Made by a program: the position numbers and the translations under genes. 64,000 nt of DNA, taken from NCBI GenBank assembly GCA_949130495.1, contig OX422210.1, forward strand, positions 633,334,585 through 633,398,584. The letters are read 5' to 3'. A model generated the notes under the pieces. The model made no database searches, was not told where the DNA came from, and saw nothing but the letters and a program-made list of their open reading frames with translations. Positions 11,267-23,171 of the stretch are shown piece after piece (positions within the stretch are counted from its first letter, which is position 1; each line of letters starts with the position of its first letter). This stretch comes from Sambucus nigra (lineage: Eukaryota; Streptophyta; Magnoliopsida; Dipsacales; Adoxaceae).

Positions 11267-11282
11267 CCCACAGACGGTGCCA
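11267..11282 (-). promoter_or_regulatory. Primer binding site of Tat copy 1
   Basis: Minus-strand TGGCACCGTCTGTGGG begins three bases inside the 5' LTR end, where a tRNA primer site belongs. It starts with TGG, the complement of a tRNA CCA end. The tRNA is not certain; the first bases resemble the acceptor end of tRNA-Asp with one mismatch. Confidence 0.7.
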
Positions 11283-11602
11283 AACTGATGATGCTAAGAT
11301 TTAGCACCACCAGATAAGTGATAGTGAGCTCAAACAGTAGCAGCCATGGCAGCCATAGAGATGTATAAGTGTATAAGTATGTAGAAGGGGATGAGTATAA
11401 GAGGAAATAAGACAATGATGTATAGTGGTTCAGCCAATTTGGCCTACATCCACTGTGAGTGTGTGATCCACCAAGTATGGGCACTAATGGCCTTGGATAC
11501 AATGCACATAACCCTCTCCCTCTCTCTACTGTGTGTACAAGCAGAGTTTTATCTAGGGTTGTAGTTAATGGATCGATCCCCTGTAAGGTTGTAGGTGACA
11601 AG

Positions 11603-11610
11603 TATATATA
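11603..11610 (-). promoter_or_regulatory. LTR TATA box
   Basis: TATATATA in the 5' LTR, also at 227-234 in the 3' LTR. Read on the minus strand it lies about 320 bases before the LTR end, a sensible place for the U3/R promoter of the genomic RNA. The start site is inferred, not seen. Confidence 0.55.
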
Positions 11611-11613
11611 GGT

Positions 11614-11640
11614 CTTGGGGGGTGTAGTGTACCCCCCAAG
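11614..11640. other. LTR hairpin next to the TATA box
   Basis: A perfect 10-bp inverted repeat (CTTGGGGGGT / ACCCCCCAAG) with a 7-base loop, 3 bases from the TATA box. The identical structure is at 238-264 in the other LTR. Confidence 0.8.
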
Positions 11641-11887
11641 TATGCATGGTGCATGTGAATAATGATCTAGCCAATCCCCTGTTGACACCTGTAGATGCCA
11701 AATGATGACATAATATTCCCTCACGTGAGGGTGCGATTTTGTTATAACGGTCTGCCACGTGTCATATGAGCCTCACGCGCACTGTTCCACGCGTCTCCCA
11801 AACCACGCGCTGTCATGATATCACCCTCGGCCTATGAGCCGAGGCCGAGGGCAAAATTTCTTCCGGTAGTGAGCCTGGCCCAATTCT

Positions 11888-12060
11888 GGCCTCGTACTGT
11901 CGGCCTCTCGTACTGTCGTCTAGAGCCTGGTAGAGGGTCGGCCCCTCGTACTGTCGTCTGGAGCCTGGTGGAGGGTCGGCCCCTCGTACTGTCGTCTGGA
12001 GCTTGGGTGAAGGGTCGTCAAGAGATTGGTGAAGGGTCGGCCCCTCGTAGGGTCATCCGT
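11888..12060. repeat. Minisatellite inside the LTR, about 38-bp unit
   Basis: Repeated blocks sharing CCTCGTACTGTCG and GGAGCCTGGTGGAGGGTCGG. The clearest spacing is 38 bases; flanking units are diverged. The 3' LTR has the same array at about 511-690, where the LTRs also concentrate some of their few differences. Confidence 0.75.
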
Positions 12061-12107
12061 TTTGGAGGTAATCCTCATCCAGGCTGAGGATATAAACGGG
12101 TATATCA

Positions 12108-14227
12108 TTATCGATGTTCAACTTGCGATAAAGACTCAGTTTTGCGCATACGTATCCAAGAGGACTTGGTATAAAAGCCTACATAGTTCAATCGTACATG
12201 TTTTCTAACGTGATGTGTCTGCAGGTGTAGGACTTGGCTTGGGACGGGGAGGGTTAGTGTATGGAATATCCTAATAATAGCCGGGTGGTCACTAGCATTA
12301 AAGTGTTGTCCTTCAAATTATTTTAGAGGTGTAGAACTCGGAGGAGTTGGGATAAAAAGCGAGGAGGTTATGTCAAGGATGTATTATTTTATTGCTGAGA
12401 AGTAGAACACTATGTCTGGGTATTGGGTTGGATCAAAAGAAGTCATGGGAGTTCAGAGTGAGGGATGGATGCATCCCTAAGAAATAATACACCAAGAGAC
12501 GTATTATGAGGCTTGGGCTTCATGAGTTAAGCTCGGTATAGCGCCTACACTTGGTATAAAATCCAACTTAGTTCCAACAAAGAAGACATATTTATGCTGT
12601 GGGCAACTAGATGCTGAGTATACAAGGTATAACATTACGATATTTATGTATCCTAGTCCTTAATATAACATTTTCGTTGTGTTGGATTGATATATTTATA
12701 TGTTAAAAAATATGTCAATCAAATGTCGTTGTTTGAAAAGTATGTGTATGAAAGCACATATTCGAGATGCCTTCGCCTGTACAGGCTTTGTTCGCTCGGA
12801 TAAGTGGTGAGAATAACTGGATTTTAGACTTTGTCCTGCAAAGTTTCAGGCTGACACAGCTCAATGGCTCTTTCCTGAGAACGATTTTGAAAAGTATGTT
12901 TTCATGTTGATGTATTTTAATCATGGGATTTGATTAGCATTTGTTTAACATGGGATCATATCGCTACAATATACAAATAGAAGTGCTTGATTAGAAACCA
13001 TGATTTTGAAATCTAAACACTATAAATTGTATATTTGGTTCCCTAAAAGGGGGTCGGGATAAATAAAATAAATAGGTATGTAAAGTTTATATATATATAT
13101 ATATATATATGGGGTATTGTCTTGAAATTTGTGTAGAGGTTCTTTACCCTTGCAGTGAAAGATGACTTTTTTCCTGGGGGCGTGTCCCTTTTTTAAAGGT
13201 GTTTTTAGTCGAGTAGAGATTTGATTAAAAGTGATGGATTTTGCAAAATTTTTATAAGGGTTCGACTTGGTTTATTTCTCGGAATTATGAACTTATTTTT
13301 GGGACTCGAAAGTGACTTCACGAAAGTATGATCTTTTCCTGAGGGGAAAATGATTTTTCTAAAGTACGAGCTTCTTGAGGAGTTTCAGAATGAACTAAAG
13401 TATCTCGGATGATCGGGGGAGAAGAAGTAGAAAAAACCAAATCGAGGTCAGATTTTGGGATGCTTTGAAATGGTGGGTGGGGACCTTTATTTATAGGGGT
13501 CTGGGCCCATCGGTTAACGGTTTTGGGTCGTCGAACTTTTGCAAGTGCCACATGAACGATTGAGATTAGATCTTCAAAGATCTTATAATGATGATTTTCT
13601 CGGATGGATAACCGATCATTTATTTATGGGGAAATGGTTAATCGGTCGATTAACTATTTGAGGGGCCTTTAGCCAATTGATTAACGGTCCCAGAGGGATT
13701 TTTTATTTTTTGTTTATTTGATTCTTTTGATTTTTAACTATTTGAACTTTGTCCATATATACCTTAGCTCTCGATATTTTTGACCCCTTTAGCTTTAGTT
13801 AAAGGTTTTGAAAGTCATTATTTTCTGTGGGTTCTTTCGGGGTTTATTCCCAGGGCTTATTTATGCTATGATGAGGCATTCTAAAACCTAAAATGTAGAT
13901 AGAGGTGTCCACATAGGTGGTCGAATAAGAGTAGGCACGTGCATATGCAGATAATCTTCGTCAAAATTAAAAGGACTCCAGAAATAGGTTTGCCTATTTT
14001 GGAAGAGATATAGGGTCCATGGATGATAGTTTGGAAGTTTTGGGAGAAAAGTGGGATTTTGGTAGGTCCCAGGGGTTTAACTAATCGGTTAAAGGTGAGA
14101 TTGTTCTTCATTTCACCTTTGCACTCCTTCATCTCTCTCGTTTCTCTCTACTTTATTTTAATTGTTAGGACCTTTTGTGAGCGACTTTTGGTATTGCACT
14201 TGACTATAGACCATATCAGCCCATCCT
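12108..14227. other. AT-rich repeat DNA without readable coding, possibly LTR remnant of Tat-like element 2
   Basis: The target into which Tat copy 1 inserted. It is AT-rich with no supported gene. By position it should be the 3' LTR and leader side of the older element 2. It holds a run of AT dinucleotides at 13088-13110, a TATTTATAG motif near 13490 and several TAATCGGTCGATTAA-like palindromic motifs (for example 13637-13652). Its LTR edges cannot be fixed. Confidence 0.35.
13088..13110. repeat. (AT)n microsatellite
   Basis: About 11 uninterrupted AT units. Confidence 0.9.
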
Positions 14228-14609
14228 TATAAAGGAGGGGGAGGTGTTCGAGCTAAATATGGTCGTGTCGGCCGTGGGAGGCGTCAGAGATGTGGTTGCA
14301 TCGAAGGGAGTTGCTGTCACAGGGAGTGGCCGACGACATTTACCCTGAGATTGAGGGGACATTAGGGGTGGTCCTTCACGGGGATGATTGGGTTGGGGTT
14401 TACTGGAGGGACGAGGACGTTGTGCCTGGGCTCTTGTGCTTGTGTATGAGGCCCCATTACCGTCTGAAGAGGAGGAATGAGGTTCTCTTGCAGGAGTGTG
14501 AGTGTCATCGTGCTATCGGCGAGCGTCCCTTGGGTGCTCCAGGTGTAAGTTCTTCTACCTTTACATTTTTATTGTCTTTGTATATGGTATATGTCATATA
14601 TTCTTTGAA

Positions 14610-15010
14610 AAAATATGGTAGTAATAATAGTATTTTTAGAAAAGTGGGAGTAATAATGGTAATGTGGCGATATATGATGATAATGATGATAAATAATGCA
14701 AACTGTAAGTGGGGAGGATAATGATATTAATAGTTGTAACAATGAGAATGATGATGATGATAAAAATGTGATATTAATATTTAATTTTGATAGTGATCAA
14801 TAATGATGAAAAAGATGGTAAACATAGTGATATGATAGTAATGTGATACTAATAATGATAAGAAGGATAAGAAGGCTGTCCTTTACTGGGGGTGGGGAGG
14901 GATTAAGGAGCGAGAACTATGAGGTCTTGGTCGTGGCATAGTAAAAGTAAAATTAATAATAAAAATAATGAAAAATAAAGGTATCATTAATATTATTAAT
15001 TAGTAATATC
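14610..15010. repeat. Low-complexity GAT/AAT-rich stretch
   Basis: Irregular runs of GATGAT, AATAAT and related triplets, probably slippage-derived, within the presumed intron of the preceding remnant. Confidence 0.6.
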
Positions 15011-15279
15011 AATATGGTACATTTGTATTTAAGATAACAAGCAATAAGAGTTGGGATAAAATGGTGGGGGTGGGGGAAGGATGGATCGGTGTGAGTTAGT
15101 CCATAACGGTAGGAAAATAATCTTTTATACACCTGTAAGCATAGCACTGGGGTATATATGTATTTACGAAAATAGGCATAAACTAGTCGGGAGATAGGTC
15201 CTGTATGCCACATGCGTGTCTCCTTCTAGACGAATATATGGTGTAAACACTAGGAGGGAGATCTTAGGGCGAATTTCTT

Positions 15280-15510
15280 GGTGACCTCGCGACTGGCTAT
15301 CCTTCCTAGTTAGCTGGAACTGATGGTTAGGAGATTAAGTGTGCGAATAGCATGAGAAATCTCCCGGGGGGAGGGGGGTGTCTAATCGCCTCATGAATGA
15401 TTATCTTTTTTGGGTCCCAAGGGTTAGGGGATTAAGTGTGGGAATAATGTGACCCAAATACCTGGATATGTTCTTGGTTCTCGAGGGTTAGGGGGTCTGG
15501 TCACCACACG
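15280..15510. repeat. Diverged short tandem repeats
   Basis: GGTTAGGRGATTAAGTGTG-type blocks at about 15325 and 15423, with a shorter echo (GGGTTAGGGGGTCTGG) at about 15485. The neighbouring unit spacing is about 98 bases. No coding is seen here. Confidence 0.45.
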
Positions 15511-18504
15511 ACTGATATGTTTCATTTTTTATATTTTCCCCTTCTTTGTAGTCTGGAGGGAGTGCTAGATTCATGGGATAGGTAGGCTATGTGTCCAAGG
15601 ATTAGGAGATGGATCCTCTGTTTGTTTGCGCCTTCATATACGTAGTGGGTTTTGGTTCCTTGTGAGATTGTTTGATAATGGGGCACTTTAGGAGTGTTGG
15701 TCAATCACTGCTGCACTGGAAGAGCACTGAAGAGATACTACCAATACCTTTAGTCTATCCCTGGGGGAGATGACGATGACTCCCTTAGATTTCTTCACTT
15801 TTACGGGGTTTTTGTTCATTGTGGTGCCGTTGGTGGTGGAACGAATGGTGACTATTACTCCAGAGGGTCTATTTGCGGCCCTGAGGATATTTGTTCCTCC
15901 CACTAGGGGAGAGTATATAGAAACCAATATTTTGTCTGCTTATTTAGAAAGAGTGGTAGTGGACCCGGGGTTGTACGTGGCATTGGAGAGACGATACTCT
16001 CGGAGTTTTCTATTCCCGTGATTAGAGATCTTTTGGTATCGGCGACGGCCGGTGGGATAATCTTTAGTGGTTTCCATTTTTGATGGAGTTCTTCCAGATA
16101 TCGGGATAGGCATGGGGATGATTGAGACTGGAAAAAATGTATCGATCTATATCCCTCTTCTCAAGGTATCACACAGATATATTCATGGGGTTTTCTTATT
16201 TGTGGGAGTTACACGTTTACCACATGTCTTTTGTTTTTAATTAACCTTTACTTTCTATGTCACTGATGTTTGTTCTTGTTTGTACATTTATGTAAATATA
16301 TTTTTTTTGCTCACGTTACAATGTATTATGAGATTGCTTGAGTTAGGAGCTGATGGAGAGTATTTTTTTTCTCTTTTCACCTTTAATGTATGGGAAATTT
16401 GAGGGTGAGGTCGTCCACAACTTTGGAGGCAGCTAGTGCCATTCTTCAACGGGATGACCGTTAACACTGTAAGTACTTTAAGCATTTTTTGCATATATAG
16501 TTCCTTTCTTCATGGCTTAGTATTTACATGTTTGTACTGACTTGCTTCTCTTTTTTATGTTTTTCTAATTACTAGTGTCCCAGGGCTTGACCCGCCACAT
16601 GTCAGGAGTTGTGATAGCGACGAAGAAGATGTCGGGAAGGAGGTTATTAATGGATGAGCCATGTGGGATTATTTTTTACCCGAGAGAGAGGGTGACTTGT
16701 CAGTACATATGGGATGCACCGGTCAGGGTACCATTCCCCCTCCTTACTGTATGGGGCATGTTGAGGGATTGATTGTGGTGGACCACCAGAAGTTCATGGA
16801 TGGGTTTCCCGAGAGATACTTTTAAGAGATGGATTTGATTATTAGGGTTTTATGGGATGATGGGTGATGTCAATACCGTTCCTTGTGACTAGGGAGGATT
16901 TATTAACACGGGATAGGGTGGTTCCAGTGGGGGAAGTTCTCATGGTAGGGGAGTTGAGGGGAGAAAGAAGTTTCAGAGGGTGAGAAAGAGAGGGCAGGTG
17001 GAGACCAATAGGGATATGAGGATGTTATGGCGCCCGAGGATAGGGCTGGGGCTTAGGAGACAGTTGGGTGTGGGTATCGATGGTGTGGGTCCATCTAGGC
17101 TTGCTCAGGGTAGCGAAGAGTCCCTTTCTTATATGCAGTTCTTAGGTATGGATACTCTATAAGATATCGATAGCTAGAATCAACATATAACATCCGAGGA
17201 GAGGGCTCGGGTGGTGGCGAAGGGTGTAACTCAGGGAACGACTAAGATGGAGGAGTTGCTCACAATCCGTATTTTTGACCTAGAGGTTTGAGTGAAGGAG
17301 TTAGAGGATGACGCCTTGTAGTGGGGTCAGGAGTGGAAACTGCTTAGGAGGGAGTGCTTGATCAGAGGGGGATTGCTTTCCAGGATAGTGGATCTTCCTA
17401 TCTTTCTATTTGAGGTGGGCTCTATGGAGGACGATTTTCCAAGCAGGATCTTGATTCGTATGTAGAACCTATATCTTAATCGCTTGGCCTCGAATTTCAG
17501 GATGACTCTAGGATTGTATTCCTTATTTTTTAGAGTCTTTTCCTAACTTCCCAACTTTCATCCCTTTAATTATTTTGTTTTTGTTGGTGCTTGTTAGGAT
17601 GTGGTGGTGTCCGTGGATAGTTTGTAGGGGATAATGACCCATTAGTCATCCTTATACTTGGAGTTTATTCATTATTCAGGCTCATGGTTCCATGATACTT
17701 TGTGTTGGTCATGTGTCATCTTTTTCCCACACTCGGACGAATTCTCGTAAACCTACCCATTGTGAGGAGGTCTTAGACTCCTTTACTGGGTCGATGCGTT
17801 TACCTAGGACCATCCATGTAACCCCTACTCCTATTCATCTAAGCCCAGATTCCCTAAGGATCTTGCCGTTGTAGGAGATGCTGGTGATGATGCAAAGAGG
17901 GCTAAGAAGGCCCCTCATTATTAGTTTTAGTTTTATTTTTTACTAGTTAGGTGGAGGGCCTGTCTCCACCAATCGATACATTTATTCTTTTAATAATTGC
18001 ATTATTATATATGCTTTATTCTTTGTTGGGATATTGGATAATATGGATTGGGTATTTTTAGATTTGATATGTCATTTAGCGAGATTTTACTCAAGTTTAT
18101 GCCTTTATGCTTCTCTGTAGTTGATATCTTGATAATATGCGTGCAATTTATGTTTAAAGGATAATGAATGATAAATACATTTATAAAACAAAGTGATAAT
18201 ATGCTATTTTTTTTAATAGTGGTGACATATTTAAATATACATTTTTTTGCCAAGATAATAAAATTAAAGATAAAAAGGTTGAAATAAGAAAATAAAGAAA
18301 AGATAGATGTAGAAATAAAGGTGCCCCATATTTTTCAGACTTTCTTTTGAGGAAAAGTACAAATCTATCTGCTTGATGATGAGCCACATTTTTTGAATCA
18401 ATGTCAGAACAAAAGAGGTAATTCCCCCCTTTTTCTTTAGTTTATACTAGGGCGAGAGCCTACTAATGTAGCTTTGGAATCAGATTGTTGTTCGTCTACC
18501 AAAA

Positions 18505-18744
18505 AATAGGGTACCATTTTATGGGGAGCCCTTAATGAGTCTTTCGATTGATGATCTTTGTCCCGAGATGCGGGGTGATTGATGGAGAGTGGTATGGGAA
18601 TTAGAGTGCCATTTTCTTACCTAGAATAGGGTGTCATTTTACGGGGATACCTTAGGACGTCTTCCTGTTTTGATGATCCTTCTCCCGGGATACGGGGAGA
18701 TCTTAGGGGAGATGAGTGTTTTGCTATTTCTTTTTTGGGGGAGA
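18505..18744. repeat. Two-copy tandem repeat, 120-bp unit
   Basis: AATAGGGTACCATTTTATGG at 18505 and its diverged partner at 18625 are followed by matching TGATGATC and CCCGRGATRCGGGG blocks. It sits between the plus-strand gene remnant and the integrase remnant, the same place as the 99-bp array of Tat copy 1. The rest of 17875-19309 is AT-rich with nothing else recognisable. Confidence 0.7.
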
Positions 18745-19309
18745 AGTGGACAAGGTTAGTGTATTTTCCCTTTTGAGGCTTTTCTTCTTCTTCTTCTCAG
18801 TATTAGCCTTTGTGTGTAGTTTAAATAACGATGACCCTGTGAAGTATTTAGAATGCCTTAGAGCATTGTTTTGATACTTGATGTTTAACCTGTTCAAATC
18901 GCACCAAATCTTAGGGAGTGAGGGCATTGTGACCATCGACAATATTTTCTCTTATCATGGGATTTTTTGGCATTTATTTATGTAGGACCCGAAGTGATAT
19001 CTCGGGTTGCCTACGTATATCTGAGTCAAAGATAATTGGGGATCAGGATATGAATGTCTGTGATAAAAATATGGCAGAGAATTAGGTTTGCACATTTCTC
19101 TCTAAATAAAAAAAAGTTTGGGGGATTAAAGTATTTTAGTTTACTTCAAGTGAAAGGTTGGTGTCTTAAGAGGACTTTTTTATGTAGGGTTGGGAATGTG
19201 TATGGGCTTGCATGGCCTTCCCTTCCCCTAATGATTGATTGTTCAGCCATTTCCCCCTTTTTACCATAAGCAGGTTTTAAGGAAATAATTTCTTCAATCA
19301 GTCGAGATT

Positions 19310-20053
19310 GAAGTGTTAGGAAAATATAACTCCATCAAAATTAGCTAAGGTAGCTGCCATGCTAGAGTTTATATTGGTGACTAGGTAGGGTCCTCCGCAG
19401 TTGGGTAAAAATTTACCTTCAGGAGTCTGAGCTGGTTTGAGATTTTCTTTCAGGACGAGATATCCATATTGAATGTTTCTCTTCTTGATTCGTTTATTGA
19501 ATGCCTGGGCGATACGCTGTTGGTAGCCCCAGTTGTGGTTAGCGTCTTTTAGCCTCGTTTCTTCAAGGAGATATAATTTTTTGTAATGGTCTTGGACCAA
19601 ATCGATTTCAAATACTTGACTTTTCAGCATGACCCTTAGTGAGGGTATTTCGAGTTCAATGGGTACGACTTCTTCCATGTCATAAACTGGTGAGTAGGGG
19701 TGGCCCCGGTGAAGTTTCTTTCTATCATATGGTACCCCTAGAAGGCGTATGGGAGTTTTTCTTACCAGTCGTTATATGTCTTGATCATCTTGTTGATATT
19801 GTTTTTGATGTTTTTATTAGCGGCTTCGATAAATCCGTTGGTTTGAGGACTGTAGGGGATGATTTACGTCGAGTTCCCATACTCGTGCAAAAGTTTTGAA
19901 ACCTCCTTCTCAACTAAGACCCGTTGTCCGGTACTAACTAGTGAGGTAAACTGACCACTTTCTTTGAATTCAGTACTGTGTATGATTAGGCCTTAACCAA
20001 TTTGTCAACTAAGATGAATTCGTTCCCGGTGGAGGCCTTAGGGGTCACCTTCT
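19310..20053 (-). pseudogene. Integrase remnant (core and C-terminal part) of Tat-like element 2
   Basis: The open part 19678-19316 encodes an integrase C-terminal region: E-x-E-IPSLRV near the start, YQQRIAQAFNKRIKKR, then YLVLKENL and a GPYLV block, as in plant Ty3/gypsy integrases. Further right on the same strand, in several broken frames, are YSPQTNGFIEAANK (around the third catalytic residue), a VPDNGS block (second Asp) and PKASTGNEFILV next to the insertion at 20054. The segment with the first catalytic Asp (W-G-x-D) is missing between this piece and its partner at 30100. Heavily decayed; cannot be functional. Confidence 0.75.
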
Positions 20054-21165
20054 TGTGATACCCCGCCTAATTAAATCCTGGGTGATCAGTCCTAAATTAA
20101 ATTAAAACAGGTTTCTCAGTTGGTTCATTCTTAGCGTCACTATTGAAAACTTTTTAATTACTAGTCACCTAAGTGAAATTAGACCAATGTCAAATTTTAT
20201 ATTTCATTAACCCGATAAAATATCTCACGCGGAAATAATAATTAAACATCACAATATAATGGAATTCAAACCATCTCACAATATATAATGAATAAAGTCT
20301 TGCCGAGTCAACAATCAGCTAGAATCCCAAAATTGCTAAATAAACCAATATAATCCAAAACTGAATATCTGAAATAATGTCAATGGACAACATTTTCCAA
20401 CAAAGAGTACTAATCGTCTATACAAAGTCCTTCCATCCTCTACAATGCTACAGCTACGAGTCCCTGGACTGAATTCTCAAGTCTGGAGCCCCTATGGCTG
20501 GACACCTAAAATGGTTTTGAAAATATTTTGATAGCAAGAGTTAGTACTAAAAAATGTTTTGAAAATATTTAGCAAGCAGTTATCACAATAAAATAAGTTC
20601 TTGATTACACATGTTAAGATTTTGTACACTCTCTTGAGTTGCCTCAACCCTCATCTACAGTGCACGCCTAACGATCTTATCCTTAGTCCACCTAGCTGTA
20701 CTACCCAAGCTAACTAGACTAATATACACAACTGAACTTATCTTCTCAACTAAGTTCCCATACCGCCCATACAGTATGCTAATAGTAAATATATTTCATA
20801 TGTTATATACTTAGATAACTTTTCCCATCTTATTATCTTTAACCCTTTTAATTAAGTTTTCCCTAATTAATTTACTTTAAGATGTATTCACGGCATCTTA
20901 TCATCTACTAACTCATATGCGTAGATTACTAAAACAATATACATCTCACAAACAATATATACTTATAAAATTATTCTTCAATATTATGTCCTCGTAATAC
21001 ACATTAAGGACTCTTGGTTCAGAATGGTTCATCGATACCAAGTAAAAGAATTGGTTCGGAATATCACCTCAATCCCAAGTAAAAGTATTGGCTCAGAATA
21101 TCACCTCGACCCCAAGTTTTATTTCATGTATTAGTTCATAATCGTACCTCGGCCCTAATAATGAA

Positions 21166-21235
<70 letters not shown>

Positions 21236-23158
21236 TCCGGAATATCACCTCTACCCCAAGTTTTCTTTCATGTACTAGTTCGGAATCCTACCTCGACCCT
21301 AGTATAATCATATATACTTAAGGTATATTCTCCACCTAAGTATTTATATAATTCAGTAGGTATACACGCAACCTAATGATCATGCTCGTATGTAATATTT
21401 CTCTCGGATATTCACCGTACTCTTTAGATTACATTATTTTCACATACTAGTTTGGAATCCTACCTTGACCCTAGTATAATCAATTGTATTTTAGGCATTC
21501 ACTCCGCCTAAGTATTGATATTATTTGTTAGGTTTACACACTACCTAAAATCATGCGTGTATGTAATATATTTCTCTCGTATATTTATCGTACTTATTAG
21601 ATTACGATTTATCTCACGATCGCATTTATTTGAGTATTCGCACAACTCTAAGGGCCCTAGTTATCCCTCCATTTATTTAAGTAGTTAAGCTATCTCTAAC
21701 CTACTGGTATACTCCTTGGATTTATGTTTAGTCTCTCCGTAACTAAAATACCAAATTCCCGATGCACTACTCTATCGGTTTATCCTCGTCGGTCCATCTC
21801 TCCAAATCTTGCACTCAATGATTATAACGGACCACCACTATACACCTACTAGTACTCCCTAAGTCCCTACATAGGTATAATATCATCACTAAGATTCCCC
21901 TCAGGCATCGGCAATCGAATATAACTCAACCAACAAAAGAACCCAACATCAGCCTGGGTCAATCGATCGACATTCATCGTCGATCGATTGATCGAGCAGG
22001 TGCAGGTGCAGTTCGTCTTCTTCATGTGTTTTCTCACCATTTCCAGTTATCCAACTCACATGATAACACACAAACTTGCAACCAATGATTCCTAACCATT
22101 CCTAGATACTCTAGGACGATTTCCAATGATTTAAACATCATAAATCTTCACAACTTTAGTCCAGAATAATTTAAATCTTCTAATTATTCAAGAACCCTAA
22201 AAATATGTTCTTCCCATATTTTAAATCATAAACCCATATTTTAATTCGTATTAACAATCATGGTTCCTCTGATTTTTAATCCTCCACAGATATAAATCTA
22301 ATCACATGCTATTTATACCCAAACATGCCATTAATCAATTTTTTTCTCCAAGAATATTCATCAAAATCAATTATTCATAAGTCCTATGCATGGATATTAT
22401 AACTCAAAATAATTTGCAAATAACCACTTGCCTTGATTACAGTAGGGTCTAATTTCGTGATTGTTGGAGAGTTGATGTTCTTCTTCTCCTTTCTTTCTTC
22501 CTAAGATGCTTGTGGTGGAAGAACACACACCAATCTTCTCTAAATCTCTCTCTTAGGCTTCACAATAGGTCTCTCTCTATCTCCAATGGCTTTTGTGAGT
22601 TTTTCCCTTCTCTAACCCTAGACTACAACTCTTATGATCTGATTTAGAGTTTGTAATTTCGTAGGTCTCCTCACCCCCATATGCCAAAAGACTAAAACGC
22701 CCCCGTATGGTCCTGGTTTAGCCCCAAAATGACCCGGTACTCGATTAGTACCCCAGGGTATACTATTTTGACTAATTCGACTCTTTCGAAATCATATGTG
22801 ACCGCTAAATTATCATTTGATTCACTTAGAAATATATTTCCTATCTCATCCTCAATGTAGTCTACACGCGACACCCGGTTGAGATATAATCAAGTACATC
22901 CATATCACTCGCTATGCCATACAAATTAATTTTCAATATTTACTATTCACACTTAGTAAATTTGAATTATAATATTAATCAATGTCTATCTCTCGATTAA
23001 TATTTAATAACCACAATTATTATTTAATCACTTAATAATCATAATTATAATTAAATCACATTAAATTACTTCACTCGCGTAATTTAAATTAAAACGTATT
23101 TTCTTATTTAATTACTTAATTAATTAAATTATAAATATGCAGAAATACGGGTATTACA
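20054..23158 (-). repeat. 3' LTR of LARD-like A
   Basis: Plus-strand start TGTGATACCCCGCC, end GTATTACA. It aligns throughout with 27012-30099, differing at several percent of sites, with an expanded AT microsatellite at about 21169-21231 and a roughly 31-base deletion near 20410. Confidence 0.95.
21169..21231. repeat. (TA)n microsatellite in the 3' LTR
   Basis: About 31 TA units. The matching place in the 5' LTR (about 28161-28171) has only about five. Confidence 0.95.
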
Positions 23159-23171
23159 TACTTCCCCCTTA
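23159..23171 (-). other. Polypurine tract of LARD-like A
   Basis: Minus-strand TAAGGGGGAAGTA directly before the TG start of the 3' LTR. Confidence 0.85.

Larger units (their letters stand above)
1..12107 (-). mobile_element. Ty3/gypsy Tat-clade LTR retrotransposon, nearly complete (copy 1)
   Basis: The element reads on the minus strand: 5' LTR at the right, then primer site, gag, pol (protease, RT, RNase H, second RNase H, integrase), a tandem array, an opposite-strand gene, polypurine tract and 3' LTR. The second RNase H and the antisense PF04195-type gene are hallmarks of the Tat clade. The window starts about 91 bases inside the 3' LTR, so the left target duplication cannot be seen; the right flank starts TTATC. 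The 730 shared LTR bases differ by about 9 substitutions and one indel, so the insertion is recent. The copy is inactive: in-frame stops in gag, a MITE between gag and pol, a pol frameshift, and catalytic Asp to Asn changes in both RT and integrase. It is clearly GC-richer than the DNA right of 12107. Confidence 0.95.
11286..12107 (-). repeat. 5' LTR of Tat copy 1 (822 bp, complete)
   Basis: On the minus strand it starts TGATATACC at 12107 and ends CATCATCA at 11286, so it has TG...CA ends. The outer flank is TTATCGATG. The inner side is followed, after a 3-base spacer, by a TGG-initial primer site. It holds a TATATATA box, a 10-bp-stem hairpin and a short tandem repeat. A palindromic block with CCTCGGC and GCCGAGG arms lies at 11823-11850 (445-473 in the other LTR). 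Confidence 0.96.
14228..17874 (+). pseudogene. Unrecognised plus-strand gene remnant in the antisense-gene position of element 2
   Basis: A TATA-like TTATAAAGG at about 14228 precedes an open stretch from ATG 14290 with a gene-like composition (acidic WRDEDVVPG, then CLCMRP, LKRRNEVLLQEC). It runs to a possible splice donor (GTGTAAGT) at about 14543, after which the frame turns into low-complexity AT DNA. Further open pieces on the same strand lie at 15770-16021, 16575-16772, 16980-17162 and 17200-17460, separated by stops and AT-rich DNA that could be introns. I recognise no family. The position, between presumed 3' LTR and tandem repeats and opposite to pol, is that of the antisense gene in Tat copy 1. 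It may be a second, different antisense gene, now decayed. Confidence 0.35.
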
